Shown here: piece by piece, positions 40,111 to 49,633 of the stretch
Numbering within the stretch: position 1 is the stretch's first letter
Layout: each line of letters starts with the position of its first letter
Origin: Cytophagales bacterium
Lineage (GTDB): Bacteria > Bacteroidota > Bacteroidia > Cytophagales > Cyclobacteriaceae
Length of the DNA stretch: 64,000 nucleotides
Assembly (NCBI GenBank): GCA_033344775.1
Contig: JAWPMT010000004.1
Coordinates: forward strand, 1,364,001 to 1,428,000
Reading direction: 5' to 3'
Notes under the pieces: generated by a model
Databases searched by the model: none
What the model was told of the DNA's origin: nothing
The model's input: the letters and a program-made list of their open reading frames with translations, nothing else
Made by a program: the position numbers and the translations under genes

Positions 40111-41745
40111 CTATTGATTCGCAGGATCACAAACTAAACTAAATGAAGGACTGGTTTGATAATCATCCATTTTCCAAAACCGAAGTAAAAAGTCAAGGTG
40201 GTGCAAATAGGATACGCCCATATCCTCTTTAAAGAAGTCTAGTTTGTCCCCGGCATGCTCGACGAAAAACTCAGCCAATTCTTTAGACACATTTTCGGCA
40301 AAGAAAATCCTATCCACATAGTCATTGGCATCTTCTGCGTTGTAGAATTGATTATGATCGAAGGGGAAGAAATCATTAAATCCTGGAACAATTTCCAGCC
40401 CAGCAATAGGATTGAAGAAAACCAATGCATTGACCACTTCCTTCGATGCTTCCAAACCTCGATTATCTTCAAACAGTTGACGAATCATTTGTTCGCCAAT
40501 TGACTTCTCTTTCGAAACATTACTTACAGCGCGTAGATCAGCAGGCAAATGTTTTTCGTAGTGCTCCCAAAAATCATTGATGAATACCTCCACGTCCTTA
40601 AGCCACATGAAAGCAATGGGTTGACCTTCGTTGAACTCCAAAAAACACTTCCTTTGAAAGCTGAGCACTTCTCCTGTCTTTTGTGGATCCTGAAGAAAAT
40701 GAACCTGTTGCTTGTTGCTTAAAGAACCTCGTTGTTCTTCTACGATTTTTTCATCGTACGGTGCAGGAGAACACACTCCGGAAAACCACCATTCCTCTCT
40801 CCAATTGACGATTCCTAACATCATCATCGTACGATCTACTTCAAATTCATCAACAGAAATAAAATCCTCCAGACGCACATCAAAAGCCCGACCTGATGCG
40901 ATGTGTTCAATTGAAAAATGAGTGCCACGTTCCCCTTTGTACAAAAAGACCGAGTTGATTTTAGGCGTCAAGCTTTGGAAGGCCTCGTGTAAAGGGTGTG
41001 TATCCCCAAGGATCTCAGCCACCCATTCATGACTTTTCAGTGCTAGCAGTTGAGTACGAGTGTTGTACAAAAGATGATCTCTGGAATCGTCCAGAAAACC
41101 AGAAAGGTTATCATCCTCCGCGTGTTCTTCAGCAATGGCTTCCAATGTCTCCTTTAGGCGAATGCCCGTATCCGGATAAAATAAATAAGAGTCGAAAAAG
41201 ACATGTTCCATGTATGACCTGGCGACATAATAATCCGTCTCGCACTCAGATAACTCATAGCTTGCTTTTAACCTTTGATTCTCGGGGGCCTCCTCCCAGG
41301 CAGGTATGAGCATGTCAGTGATGGCTTCTCCCAGCTGTAGAATGAAAACATTCAAATGAGAGACGAATTCATGTTCCTGCAAACAATTAAGAAAATACCA
41401 GATCAAAAAACAGATATCCTCATAATTCACCTCACCTGCATAGTATTCTTTGATCTCATAATACGGCAGTGGCGTATCGTACAATCTTTGATGAACCCTG
41501 ACAAATGAATTCCAGATGTTGGTTTCAGATACGAGATCTTCCAAATACGCAGCCAGGTAAACGCAAAGTTGATCTACACCTTCTTTGTCTAATATTTCTT
41601 CTAGAGTTTCCCAGGCTTCCGTTCGGTAGATACCTTGCTTGATCTCATTACATAGGTTGAGATAATATGTGTCGGTGGAAGAATGTGCATCTGGTGACTT
41701 AAAGGAATGCCATTGATTGATGTAAATCCGCCCTGCTTTTTTCAT
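40111..41745 (-). CDS. Large soluble protein of unknown function (N-terminus DUF3843-like)
   Basis: A 544-residue acidic, helix-rich protein with no signal peptide or membrane segment. The start, GRIYINQWHSFKSPDAHSST then DTYYLNLCNEI, reminds me of the Bacteroidota family DUF3843, but I am not sure. The middle has many aromatic residues (WREEWWFSGVCSPAPYDEKI). No catalytic motif is evident. It precedes the PLP decarboxylase by 9 bases on the same strand, so it is the first gene of a two-gene operon. Its function is unknown and no link to the decarboxylase can be shown. Confidence 0.7.
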   Translation of the reverse strand: MKKAGRIYINQWHSFKSPDAHSSTDTYYLNLCNEIKQGIYRTEAWETLEEILDKEGVDQLCVYLAAYLEDLVSETNIWNSFVRVHQRLYDTPLPYYEIKEYYAGEVNYEDICFLIWYFLNCLQEHEFVSHLNVFILQLGEAITDMLIPAWEEAPENQRLKASYELSECETDYYVARSYMEHVFFDSYLFYPDTGIRLKETLEAIAEEHAEDDNLSGFLDDSRDHLLYNTRTQLLALKSHEWVAEILGDTHPLHEAFQSLTPKINSVFLYKGERGTHFSIEHIASGRAFDVRLEDFISVDEFEVDRTMMMLGIVNWREEWWFSGVCSPAPYDEKIVEEQRGSLSNKQQVHFLQDPQKTGEVLSFQRKCFLEFNEGQPIAFMWLKDVEVFINDFWEHYEKHLPADLRAVSNVSKEKSIGEQMIRQLFEDNRGLEASKEVVNALVFFNPIAGLEIVPGFNDFFPFDHNQFYNAEDANDYVDRIFFAENVSKELAEFFVEHAGDKLDFFKEDMGVSYLHHLDFLLRFWKMDDYQTSPSFSLVCDPANQ

Positions 41746-41950
41746 GATCCACCAAAGCTAGAACACATTCAGATAGTATGACTGTATATTATGAGAGTTC
41801 ATCTCAAGGCCAATCAAAATCGCTATTATCAGTCCGACTAGAGAGATTCTTTGCCAGGAAAAATCGACATAGAGATTCCCTTACCGGTCGTCCTGCAGCA
41901 TTATGATTTTATTCTAAATCCAGATTCCAATAATTAGCCTGAAGCACTCG

Positions 41951-41980
41951 GTTAGTGAGCCTGAGCCTGTCGAAGGCTAA
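41951..41980. repeat. TTCGACAGGCTCAGG-type repeat at the purF end
   Basis: On the minus strand the sequence AGCCT-TCGAC-AGGCT forms a 5-bp hairpin followed by CAGGCTCAC. This word is widespread in many genomes as a short repetitive element. It overlaps the purF stop codon and could serve as part of a terminator. Confidence 0.5.
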
Positions 41981-43866
41981 TACGCCCTCACTTCCACACC
42001 CTTCATGAAGTTAATGAAGGAGCGGTTCACTACGCGATTGCCACCTGGAGTAGGATAATCACCAGTGAAGTACCAGTCACCAATATGGGCAGGGCAAGCT
42101 TTGTGCAGATCTTCGACGGTTTGATAAACTACTTGCAATTCCGCCTTCATACCTTCAGGTTTCACAATTTCTGAAATCTTGGATGAGATTTGATCATAGG
42201 TGAAAGGCTCATAAAGTTCTTTCACAAAATTAGGCTGATCGGGATCATTGGTAGACGCCAGACATTTATCGAATACTTCATCCAGCAGGTATTCTTTGTC
42301 ATGATCTTTGAGCAATTCAAGCATCGCCCGGAAGGCTACAAACTCCTTCATTTTGCTCATGTCAATACCGTAGCAATCCGGATATCTGATCTGAGGTGCA
42401 GAAGAAACAATGACTACCTTTTTTGGGCCCAGTTTATCCAGTAGGGTCAGGATGCTACGCTCCAGTGTGGTACCACGAACTATGCTATCATCGATCACGA
42501 CCAGGGTATCATTCCCCTTATTGATCACCTCAAACGTGGTATCGTAAACGTGCTTGACCATGTCGTTTCGATGCTCATCATCGGCAATGAACGTACGAAG
42601 CTTTACATCTTTCAAGACCAGTTTTTCAACCCTTGGTCGGAAACTCATTATTTCATCCAGAGAATCAATGGTCGGTTTCCCTTCCAGAATCACTTCCTTC
42701 CGCTTATCAATCAGGTATTGATCCACCCCTTGCATGAGTCCCAAAAAGGACGTCTCCGCAGTATTGGGAATGTAAGAAAATACGGTATTCTTTAGATCGA
42801 AATTACAAGACTTCAGCACCTGAGGGATCAACAACTTCCCTAATTGCTTGCGCTCATTGTAAATGTTCGGATCAGTGCCTCTGGAGAAATAAATGCGCTC
42901 GAAGCTACAGGACTTTCTTTCTTGTGGCTCAATGAACTGTGCCTGTCGAATGTTCCCGTCTTTTTTGATGATCAAGGCATGTCCCGGATCGATTTCCTGG
43001 ATCTCATCGTATTCGCATTCGAAAGTGGTCTTTAAGGCAGGCTTTTCAGAAGCAACTGCTACCACCTCATCATCGATGTAATAGTAAGCCGGACGGATGC
43101 CGTTTGGGTCTCGTGCGACGAAACTTGCTCCATGTCCTACTAATCCGGCCATGGCATAGCCTCCGTCAAAATCTTTACAAGAGCGTTCCAGTACCTTCTG
43201 TACATCCAACTCCTCTTCAATCACCGAGGTGATCTCTTTATTGGAATACTGACCTTTGTATTTCTCAAATATTTTTTGATTCTCGTCATCCAGGAAATGA
43301 CCAATCTTCTCCATGGCCGTCACCGTATCGGTTTTTTCCTTCGGGTGCTGTCCAAGCTCTACCAGAATATTGAAGAGCTCATCCACATTGGTCATGTTGA
43401 AGTTTCCGGCCACCACGAGATTTCTACTTCTCCAGTTATTCTGACGCAAAAACGGATGACAACTTTCAATGCTGTTTTTACCATGTGTTCCATAACGCAA
43501 ATGGCCTAACCAAAGCTCACCACTAAATGCGCAGTTTTCACGCATCCATTCCGCACTATTGTAATTGTCCTTACCTCCTTCTTTGAGCGCTTTTCGGTAT
43601 TTCTTACCTACTTTTTCGAAGATATCTTCCAGTGGTCGTGGGTCAATGGTCCGGTATCGACTGATGTATCGGTATCCCGGAGGCATGTTGATCTTGATAT
43701 TGGCAATTCCTGCCCCGTCCTGCCCCCTGTTGTGCTGCTTTTGCATGAGCAAGTACATTTTGCTCATGGCCCAGGTCGGCGTTCCATACTTATCAATGTA
43801 GTACTGAAGTGGCTTTCTCAATCTGAGGAGGGCAATGCCACATTCGTGCTTAATAGGATCGCTCAT
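41977..43866 (-). CDS. purF: Amidophosphoribosyltransferase family protein, long form
   Basis: Makes 5-phosphoribosylamine from PRPP and glutamine, the first step of purine synthesis. A 629-residue protein, about 130 longer than standard PurF. The N-terminal glutamine amidohydrolase (Ntn) domain has HECGIALLRL, with the nucleophile Cys9 after a propeptide that would be removed, and GHLRYGTHG. The PRPP motif is TLVVIDDSIVRGTT in the phosphoribosyltransferase domain. Extra length is in an insert between these and at the C-terminus (residues 560-629). Bacteroidota often have a second, long PurF-like paralogue and this may be it. It lies 20 bases after nuoN and is probably the last gene of that operon. 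Confidence 0.85.
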   Translation of the reverse strand: MSDPIKHECGIALLRLRKPLQYYIDKYGTPTWAMSKMYLLMQKQHNRGQDGAGIANIKINMPPGYRYISRYRTIDPRPLEDIFEKVGKKYRKALKEGGKDNYNSAEWMRENCAFSGELWLGHLRYGTHGKNSIESCHPFLRQNNWRSRNLVVAGNFNMTNVDELFNILVELGQHPKEKTDTVTAMEKIGHFLDDENQKIFEKYKGQYSNKEITSVIEEELDVQKVLERSCKDFDGGYAMAGLVGHGASFVARDPNGIRPAYYYIDDEVVAVASEKPALKTTFECEYDEIQEIDPGHALIIKKDGNIRQAQFIEPQERKSCSFERIYFSRGTDPNIYNERKQLGKLLIPQVLKSCNFDLKNTVFSYIPNTAETSFLGLMQGVDQYLIDKRKEVILEGKPTIDSLDEIMSFRPRVEKLVLKDVKLRTFIADDEHRNDMVKHVYDTTFEVINKGNDTLVVIDDSIVRGTTLERSILTLLDKLGPKKVVIVSSAPQIRYPDCYGIDMSKMKEFVAFRAMLELLKDHDKEYLLDEVFDKCLASTNDPDQPNFVKELYEPFTYDQISSKISEIVKPEGMKAELQVVYQTVEDLHKACPAHIGDWYFTGDYPTPGGNRVVNRSFINFMKGVEVRAY

Positions 43867-43886
43867 GGGTCACAGGTGGTATGTTA

Positions 43887-45290
43887 CTAATTTAACAAGA
43901 TAAAGTTATCGAAAATGTCAGGCACGGCGAAAACCAAAATGAGCGAGAGAGCAAAAAAAAGCATAAATGTTGCCATTTTCCAATTACTCGATCGCAGTTC
44001 CTTCGATTCTGAAGGTACCATAAAACAGTAATAAGGGACCCGCAGATAGAAGAATAATGATACCGCCGAACTCAATATACCCAGCACAACGAAAGTGAGG
44101 TACAGATAATTCCCGGAAGCTTCGTAAGCTTGCCAAACTGCCGAAAACAGCCATAATTTGATAGAAAATCCAGCCGTTGGTGGCAACCCAACCAGGGAAA
44201 TCATGATCACTACCACACCTCCGCCAATGATCGGGGACATCTGCCCCAAACCAGACAACCGGGCTAATTCCAATTCTCCTTTTTCTTCAAAACAGGAAAC
44301 AAAATAAAAAGCGCCTATGTTCATCAGGGCATAAACCCATATGTAATACAAAAATGCCTGACTGCCATAGTCTGGCAGCATAGTAAGGGGCAACAAAAAC
44401 CCTGAATGAGCAATCGCTCCATAAGCCAGCATTCGCTTAACCTGAGTTTGCTGCAAGGCCGAAAAAGTTCCTATCAATATGGAAGCGATGGCGGCAAGGA
44501 ACAGGATATTGATGATCCACTCACGCTGTAGTACAGGCGCCAGACTCAAGAGTAGCGCAAATCCTGCAATTTTAGGAACGATTGTGAAGAAAGCAACCAG
44601 TTCCGTTGGAGCAACCTGATAGGTAGCAGGCACCCATAAATGAGCGGGAAAAACGGATACTTTGAACAAAATGCCTACAAGGAGCATGGACCAGCCTACC
44701 AGAGAAAGCAACTCATCTGAGACCTGTCCAGCAGGTAACAAGGTTCCCTCCAGACCATAGATCAAACTCATACCATATAGCATGATGGCGGAACAAATGA
44801 TCCCAGTTAATAAATACTTGATCGCGGCTTCAAAACTCTTTTTGCGAAAATGAAAAGCGGTAGCGATATAAGCTGGCATAGATGCCAATTCGATGCTCAA
44901 AAAGATGAGCAGTAAATTCCTGGCACAGACCATCAGCATACACCCTGTGAGCATGGCCAACAGCATGAAATAGAATTCCGTATTACGCTTCCAAAACGAC
45001 CTAAACAGCATCATGGACAGGGAAGCAAATAGCAATAAATACTGAACATTACTACCAAGTTCGGTCACGACCAGATCACCATTGAACAGAGGACCGATAC
45101 TAGTGGATTTGAAGAAAATGGCTACTGCAATGATTAACCCATAAAGTCCGACTTGCAGCATACGCTGAAGACCAAAGATTCCTGAAATCAATAGAACAAT
45201 AGAACCGAAGATCAAAATCAACTCAGCTGATAGCTTGGATAAGCCATCCAGGTTTTCATTGAGCAGGCTATTGATAGATGTGGCCTCCAT
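43887..45290 (-). CDS. nuoN: NADH-quinone oxidoreductase subunit N
   Basis: Antiporter-like membrane subunit of complex I, homologous to NuoL and NuoM. ATG 45290 (467 residues) is chosen since it overlaps the nuoM stop codon as TAATG; the frame is open to 45371. About 13 membrane segments are seen. Conserved parts include the lysine-rich helix regions EAAIKYLLTGIICSAIMLYG and KVSVFPAHLWVPATYQVAPT (as in the family, where the motif is FKxxxxPFHxWxPDVY), and LQQTQVKRMLAYGAIAHSGF. It carries protons across the inner membrane. It is the last nuo gene in the run. Confidence 0.95.
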   Translation of the reverse strand: MEATSINSLLNENLDGLSKLSAELILIFGSIVLLISGIFGLQRMLQVGLYGLIIAVAIFFKSTSIGPLFNGDLVVTELGSNVQYLLLFASLSMMLFRSFWKRNTEFYFMLLAMLTGCMLMVCARNLLLIFLSIELASMPAYIATAFHFRKKSFEAAIKYLLTGIICSAIMLYGMSLIYGLEGTLLPAGQVSDELLSLVGWSMLLVGILFKVSVFPAHLWVPATYQVAPTELVAFFTIVPKIAGFALLLSLAPVLQREWIINILFLAAIASILIGTFSALQQTQVKRMLAYGAIAHSGFLLPLTMLPDYGSQAFLYYIWVYALMNIGAFYFVSCFEEKGELELARLSGLGQMSPIIGGGVVVIMISLVGLPPTAGFSIKLWLFSAVWQAYEASGNYLYLTFVVLGILSSAVSLFFYLRVPYYCFMVPSESKELRSSNWKMATFMLFFALSLILVFAVPDIFDNFILLN

Positions 45291-46894
45291 TACCTGGCGC
45301 TGAAGGTTTTCAAATGCGTAATGAATTGCTCTACCGTGCCTTGAGAGATATCCAATACCAATCGAGGCCATATCCCTAACAACAGGATCAACAAAATAAG
45401 TGGAATGAACATGAGGTACTCTCGCTTATTGAGGTCACTCATTTGACCTTCCCACTCTGCCTTTCGTACCCAATAGGTTCCGAAAAACATTCGTTGTAAG
45501 GTCCACAGGTAATAAATGGCAGAAATTAATATACCAACGGTAGCGATGATGGCCATGGTGAATGGCACCACGCCATTGGATCCGGCTGAAGCAAAAGCTC
45601 CCATCAACACCATGACTTCTCCAATGAAACCCGACAAGCCAGGAAGTCCCAGGGAAGCAAAAAACACCAAAACCACCACAGCTGTGAAAGCGGGGAGCCT
45701 GGATGCCAGTCCACTAAAGTTTTCAATGGTTCGATTGCTCGTTCGATCATAAAGGACCCCTACGATCAGGAATAAAGCTCCCGATATCAAACCATGTGAC
45801 AGCATATGAAACAAGGATCCTGAAACGCCTTCCACAGTCAGAGCACCCAACCCAAGCAAGACGAATCCCATGTGTGAAACAGAACTATAGGCCACCAGTC
45901 TTTTAAAGTCTCTTTGAGCAAGTGCATTCATACCCCCATAGATGATGGACAGTACGCCAAACCCAGCAATCAGGTAAGACCATTCCCAGGCCGCGTCGGG
46001 AAAGATCGGATAAGCAATCCTTAAAATACCGTACCCGCCTACCTTCAATAACAGTCCTGCAAGGATGACAGAAATAGGAGTAGGTGCCTCTACGTGTGCA
46101 TCGGGCAACCAGGTATGCAATGGCACTACCGGAAGTTTGATTGCAAAACCAATGATCAAGGCTAAAAAGGCCACTTCACGAATCGGCAGTCCCCACAGCC
46201 AGTTTTGAGCACCTGGCGCAAGAACACTTTCGTGCAGGTAATTCGATGCATCCATCAGGTGCAGCAAATTGAACGTATGGATTTCCGTTCCGGGCTCGAC
46301 TGCCGAAGTGTACAAACCGATCATTACGATCAGGATCAACAAGGAACCTACCAGTGTATAAATGAAAAACTTGATGGAGGCATAGCTTCTTCGTTTGCCA
46401 CCCCAGATACCAATGAGAAAAAACATCGGCAAGAGCATCAATTCGAAGAACAGGTAGAACAGGAAGAAGTCTAGCGCGACAAAGCAGCCTACGATTGATG
46501 TAGCCAGCAGCAAGTACAAGAAGAAGTATCCTTTCGTTTGTTTCTGAATGGCCCAGGAGCTGATCACACCAATGACCAAAATGAGTGATGACAACATCAC
46601 CAATGGCAATGAAAACCCATCAACACCAAGGAAATATTCGACTTTGAAGATCAGTGATTTGCTAAGGGCAAGGCTGAACCATTCCATTTGTTCCACGAGC
46701 TGAAAGGATTTCGTAAAAGCTTCGGAAGCATCGGGATTCTTGTATTGGAGCCACGCAACGACAGAGAAAACAAGCTGCAAAACTGTTGCTATCATGGCAA
46801 TCCAACGTGGGGCCTGTTGCTGATTAGCAGGCACCACCACCACTATCAGGGCAGCTAACAAAGGGATGAATGTGATCAGTGTTAATATTCCCAT
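45290..46894 (-). CDS. nuoM: NADH-quinone oxidoreductase subunit M
   Basis: Membrane antiporter-like subunit, 534 residues with about 14 membrane segments. Family parts: VPLHTWLPDAHVEAPTPISVILAGLLLK, GGYGILRIAYPIF, LAQRDFKRLVAYSSVSHMGFV, SHGLISGALFLIVGVLYDR (shown in short parts), with the conserved Lys/His of the proton path. It ends 4 bases into nuoN (TAATG) and begins 5 bases after nuoL. The C-terminal IFGTYW-like stretch is normal. Identification is certain. Confidence 0.96.
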   Translation of the reverse strand: MGILTLITFIPLLAALIVVVVPANQQQAPRWIAMIATVLQLVFSVVAWLQYKNPDASEAFTKSFQLVEQMEWFSLALSKSLIFKVEYFLGVDGFSLPLVMLSSLILVIGVISSWAIQKQTKGYFFLYLLLATSIVGCFVALDFFLFYLFFELMLLPMFFLIGIWGGKRRSYASIKFFIYTLVGSLLILIVMIGLYTSAVEPGTEIHTFNLLHLMDASNYLHESVLAPGAQNWLWGLPIREVAFLALIIGFAIKLPVVPLHTWLPDAHVEAPTPISVILAGLLLKVGGYGILRIAYPIFPDAAWEWSYLIAGFGVLSIIYGGMNALAQRDFKRLVAYSSVSHMGFVLLGLGALTVEGVSGSLFHMLSHGLISGALFLIVGVLYDRTSNRTIENFSGLASRLPAFTAVVVLVFFASLGLPGLSGFIGEVMVLMGAFASAGSNGVVPFTMAIIATVGILISAIYYLWTLQRMFFGTYWVRKAEWEGQMSDLNKREYLMFIPLILLILLLGIWPRLVLDISQGTVEQFITHLKTFSAR

Positions 46895-46899
46895 CCTCC

Positions 46900-48834
46900 T
46901 TAGAGATTAGTATTGATCAAGAGTAGCAAAACCAGCAATATCACCATCAGCAAAATGAAAAATTGAGATTGCAAGTCTTTGGATTGTATTTGCTTCAAAA
47001 ACCATCCAAGCGTCCTTGACAACCAAGCCGCGAAATTAACGAAGCCATCAATAACATAGTGATCAAATAATCGAGCAGTTTTTGCCAAAACGACTGTGCT
47101 GATGCTGATGAAATGTAAGAAAGGATCAATTACTCGTTCATCGATGGCCTTTGACAGTAGTGCTAATTGATTGTATGATCGAATGAATGCCTTTTCATAC
47201 AGTTGATCCAGGTACAATCCTTGAAAAGAAAGCTTCTGTATTGGGTTAAGTCGTTCTGCCGTCATCAAGGTCCGGTCTTCAATTTTAGTATTGTTGTACC
47301 TCACATAAGCAAATGCCATCCCTGCTATTCCTAACCCCACCGAAATCATGGGCAACCAGAAATAGTGCGCATGATCTTTTTCTCCAAACAACGCCTGGGT
47401 CAGGTTTGTGCCATCCCCTATTGGGTTGAAGCCATACCAAAACCATAGCGACCCCAATGCCAGTAAAATCAAAGGCAATTTCACTGTAAATAGTGGTTCA
47501 GCCTCTTTGTTGCTTTCTGTTGCTTCTAATTCGTTCTTAAAAAACACCAGGCGCCATTGACGAACCATGTAGAAAGCCGTCATCAATACACCAGTAAGGC
47601 CTAGCACTGGAATCAACGTCCAGATACCTCCAAAGGACTTTGCTTTGATTACCGCGGCTAACAAAATTCCGTCCTTGGAAAAGAAGCCACTAAAAAAGGG
47701 AAGACCCACCAATGCCAGCAAACAAATAGAATAAGCTAAAAATGTCACAGGCATGGATTGACGAAGATCCCCCATGAATCGCATGTCTTGTGGGTCGAGT
47801 TTTGGTTGGCGATGATGCATTTCATGAATGATCGCACCAGCCGTCAAAAAGAGAGCGGCCTTGAAAAAGGCATGTGTCCATAGGTGGAAGAAAGCCATTT
47901 CTACGGAACTCACACCGATGGCCAGGATCATGTATCCCAACTGAGAGATCGTAGAATACGCAAGCACCTTCTTGATATCGAACTGCGTCAAGGCAAAAAA
48001 AGCGGCCATCACAACGGTAAATGCGCCAATGATGGCGGTTGCCATCATAACAGGTTCCGGAAATATGATCGAAACCCGGATCAATAAATATACTCCAGCA
48101 GCAACCATGGTCGCTGCATGTATCAAGGCGGAAACCGGCGTTGGGCCGGCCATCGCATGTGGCAACCAGGTATGGAATGGAAATTGTGCCGACTTACCCA
48201 TTGCTCCGACCAAAAGGCCTACAGAAGCAAAGGTCAACCAGGGTGTCGCTTCCATCGCATTTAAATCCGAAACGAATAAGTTTCCGGTATTGACCCAAAG
48301 GGTGAGTATTCCAGCCAATAGCAGTACATCCGCAACCCTGTTGGTAATGAAGGCATTTCTGGAGGCTTGACTATTGTTGATGTCCTTGTACCAAAATCCA
48401 ATCAACAAATAGGAGGCAAACCCAACCAGCTCCCAAAACACAAACAATAACAGCAAATGATCAGCTGCCAGCAACCCAATCATGGAGAAGGTAAAAAACC
48501 CAAGTTTTCCGAAATATCGATAACGCTCCTCTCCTTCTAGATAGAAAGAGGAAAACAAGTGCACCAATAATGAAATAAAGTACACCAGCGCAATGAGTGA
48601 AAGCGAGATCTGATCCAGTCGCCAGCCTATCTCAAAGCCAGGGAACCACTCAAATCGATGTGAATGGCTTGATTCCAGGTCAAAAAACAGCAGGTTTAAA
48701 GTCAGCAATAAACCAGTGAGCATACCCACCAGCACGAATGGAATCAATAGTGATTTCTTACGAGACAGATAGATCACCATGCCTTGCAACAAAGGCAACA
48801 ATAAAATCAGGCTATATATTGTCCAGACACTCAA
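46900..48834 (-). CDS. nuoL: NADH-quinone oxidoreductase subunit L
   Basis: Largest antiporter-like subunit of complex I, 644 residues with about 16 membrane segments and the long amphipathic lateral helix near the C-terminus (about 560-600) that spans the membrane arm. Family parts: WELVGFASYLLIGFWY, KSAQFPFHTWLPHAMAGPTPVSALIHAATMVAAGVYLL (short parts), and ALTQFDIKKVLAYSTISQLGYM. It overlaps nuoK by 4 bases at 48831. Proton pumping is its role. Identification is certain. Confidence 0.97.
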   Translation of the reverse strand: MSVWTIYSLILLLPLLQGMVIYLSRKKSLLIPFVLVGMLTGLLLTLNLLFFDLESSHSHRFEWFPGFEIGWRLDQISLSLIALVYFISLLVHLFSSFYLEGEERYRYFGKLGFFTFSMIGLLAADHLLLLFVFWELVGFASYLLIGFWYKDINNSQASRNAFITNRVADVLLLAGILTLWVNTGNLFVSDLNAMEATPWLTFASVGLLVGAMGKSAQFPFHTWLPHAMAGPTPVSALIHAATMVAAGVYLLIRVSIIFPEPVMMATAIIGAFTVVMAAFFALTQFDIKKVLAYSTISQLGYMILAIGVSSVEMAFFHLWTHAFFKAALFLTAGAIIHEMHHRQPKLDPQDMRFMGDLRQSMPVTFLAYSICLLALVGLPFFSGFFSKDGILLAAVIKAKSFGGIWTLIPVLGLTGVLMTAFYMVRQWRLVFFKNELEATESNKEAEPLFTVKLPLILLALGSLWFWYGFNPIGDGTNLTQALFGEKDHAHYFWLPMISVGLGIAGMAFAYVRYNNTKIEDRTLMTAERLNPIQKLSFQGLYLDQLYEKAFIRSYNQLALLSKAIDERVIDPFLHFISISTVVLAKTARLFDHYVIDGFVNFAAWLSRTLGWFLKQIQSKDLQSQFFILLMVILLVLLLLINTNL

Positions 48835-49136
48835 TTCCCTAGCTTGGTTAATTCGTTAAGGTTAGAAGTTTTCATCTTTCTGAATATGTTCAGCAGGATC
48901 GCCAATGCAATGGACGCTTCCGCTACAGCGATCACTATGATGAATAGCGCCAGCATTTGCCCTTGTAATCCTGGGTTCGTTCTTGAGAAAACCACCAGGT
49001 TCAAATTGGTGGCATTCAACAACAATTCCGTACCAATCAGAATAAAGATCAGGTTCTTTTTTGTGAGGATGATGACCAACCCTATGCAAAAGAGCGCCGC
49101 GGCCAAATAGAGTCCATATGTAGCAAAGGGAATCAT
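48831..49136 (-). CDS. nuoK: NADH-quinone oxidoreductase subunit K
   Basis: A 101-residue subunit with three membrane segments. The conserved GTELLLNATNLNLVVFS (Glu of the proton channel) and AVAEASIALAILLNIFR (second Glu) are present. It overlaps nuoJ by 4 bases at its start (ATGA) and nuoL by 4 bases at its end. Identification is certain. Confidence 0.97.
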   Translation of the reverse strand: MIPFATYGLYLAAALFCIGLVIILTKKNLIFILIGTELLLNATNLNLVVFSRTNPGLQGQMLALFIIVIAVAEASIALAILLNIFRKMKTSNLNELTKLGN

Positions 49137-49633
49137 GCGGAGGTTTTGATTTTAGCTAAAAATGCAGCTCCAACAAGCACCACTAATAATAGATAGGCGA
49201 TCAATTCAAAAGCCACCAGGTTGGTAGTCATCAGTTGAATCCCAATTTCTTGCACCTGAACTTGAGATGGCTCAACAATACTATTTGTCAAATTAAATCG
49301 ACCAATGACTCGAACCAGCAGATATAAACTCAGTCCCCCAATAAGGATCGCGGGCACCAGGTAATGACTGGAAGCATTCAAATTCCCCTCTCCTTCTCTT
49401 TTGGTGATCATGATCCCAAAAACCATCAAAACCACAATCCCACCAGCGTAAACCAGGATCTGTACCACTGCCAGAAACTCCGCTCCAAATAAAATAAAGA
49501 TCGCCGCCAAACTCAGTAGTGTGAGCACCAATAGTAAGGCTCCATGGATCACATTGCGACTGATAATGATTCCCAACGCTGAAAGCAAGGCTACCCCACC
49601 AAAAGACCAAAAAAGGATTTCTTCTATGTTCAT
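49133..49633 (-). CDS. nuoJ: NADH-quinone oxidoreductase subunit J
   Basis: A 166-residue subunit with five membrane segments. The family parts NVIHGALLLVLTLLSLAAIFILFGAEFLAVVQILVYAGGIVVLMVF (read in short pieces, with the pi-bulge helix of the third segment) are conserved. It overlaps nuoI by 4 bases at 49630-49633 and nuoK by 4. It is the helix that changes conformation in complex I turnover. Identification is certain. Confidence 0.96.
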   Translation of the reverse strand: MNIEEILFWSFGGVALLSALGIIISRNVIHGALLLVLTLLSLAAIFILFGAEFLAVVQILVYAGGIVVLMVFGIMITKREGEGNLNASSHYLVPAILIGGLSLYLLVRVIGRFNLTNSIVEPSQVQVQEIGIQLMTTNLVAFELIAYLLLVVLVGAAFLAKIKTSA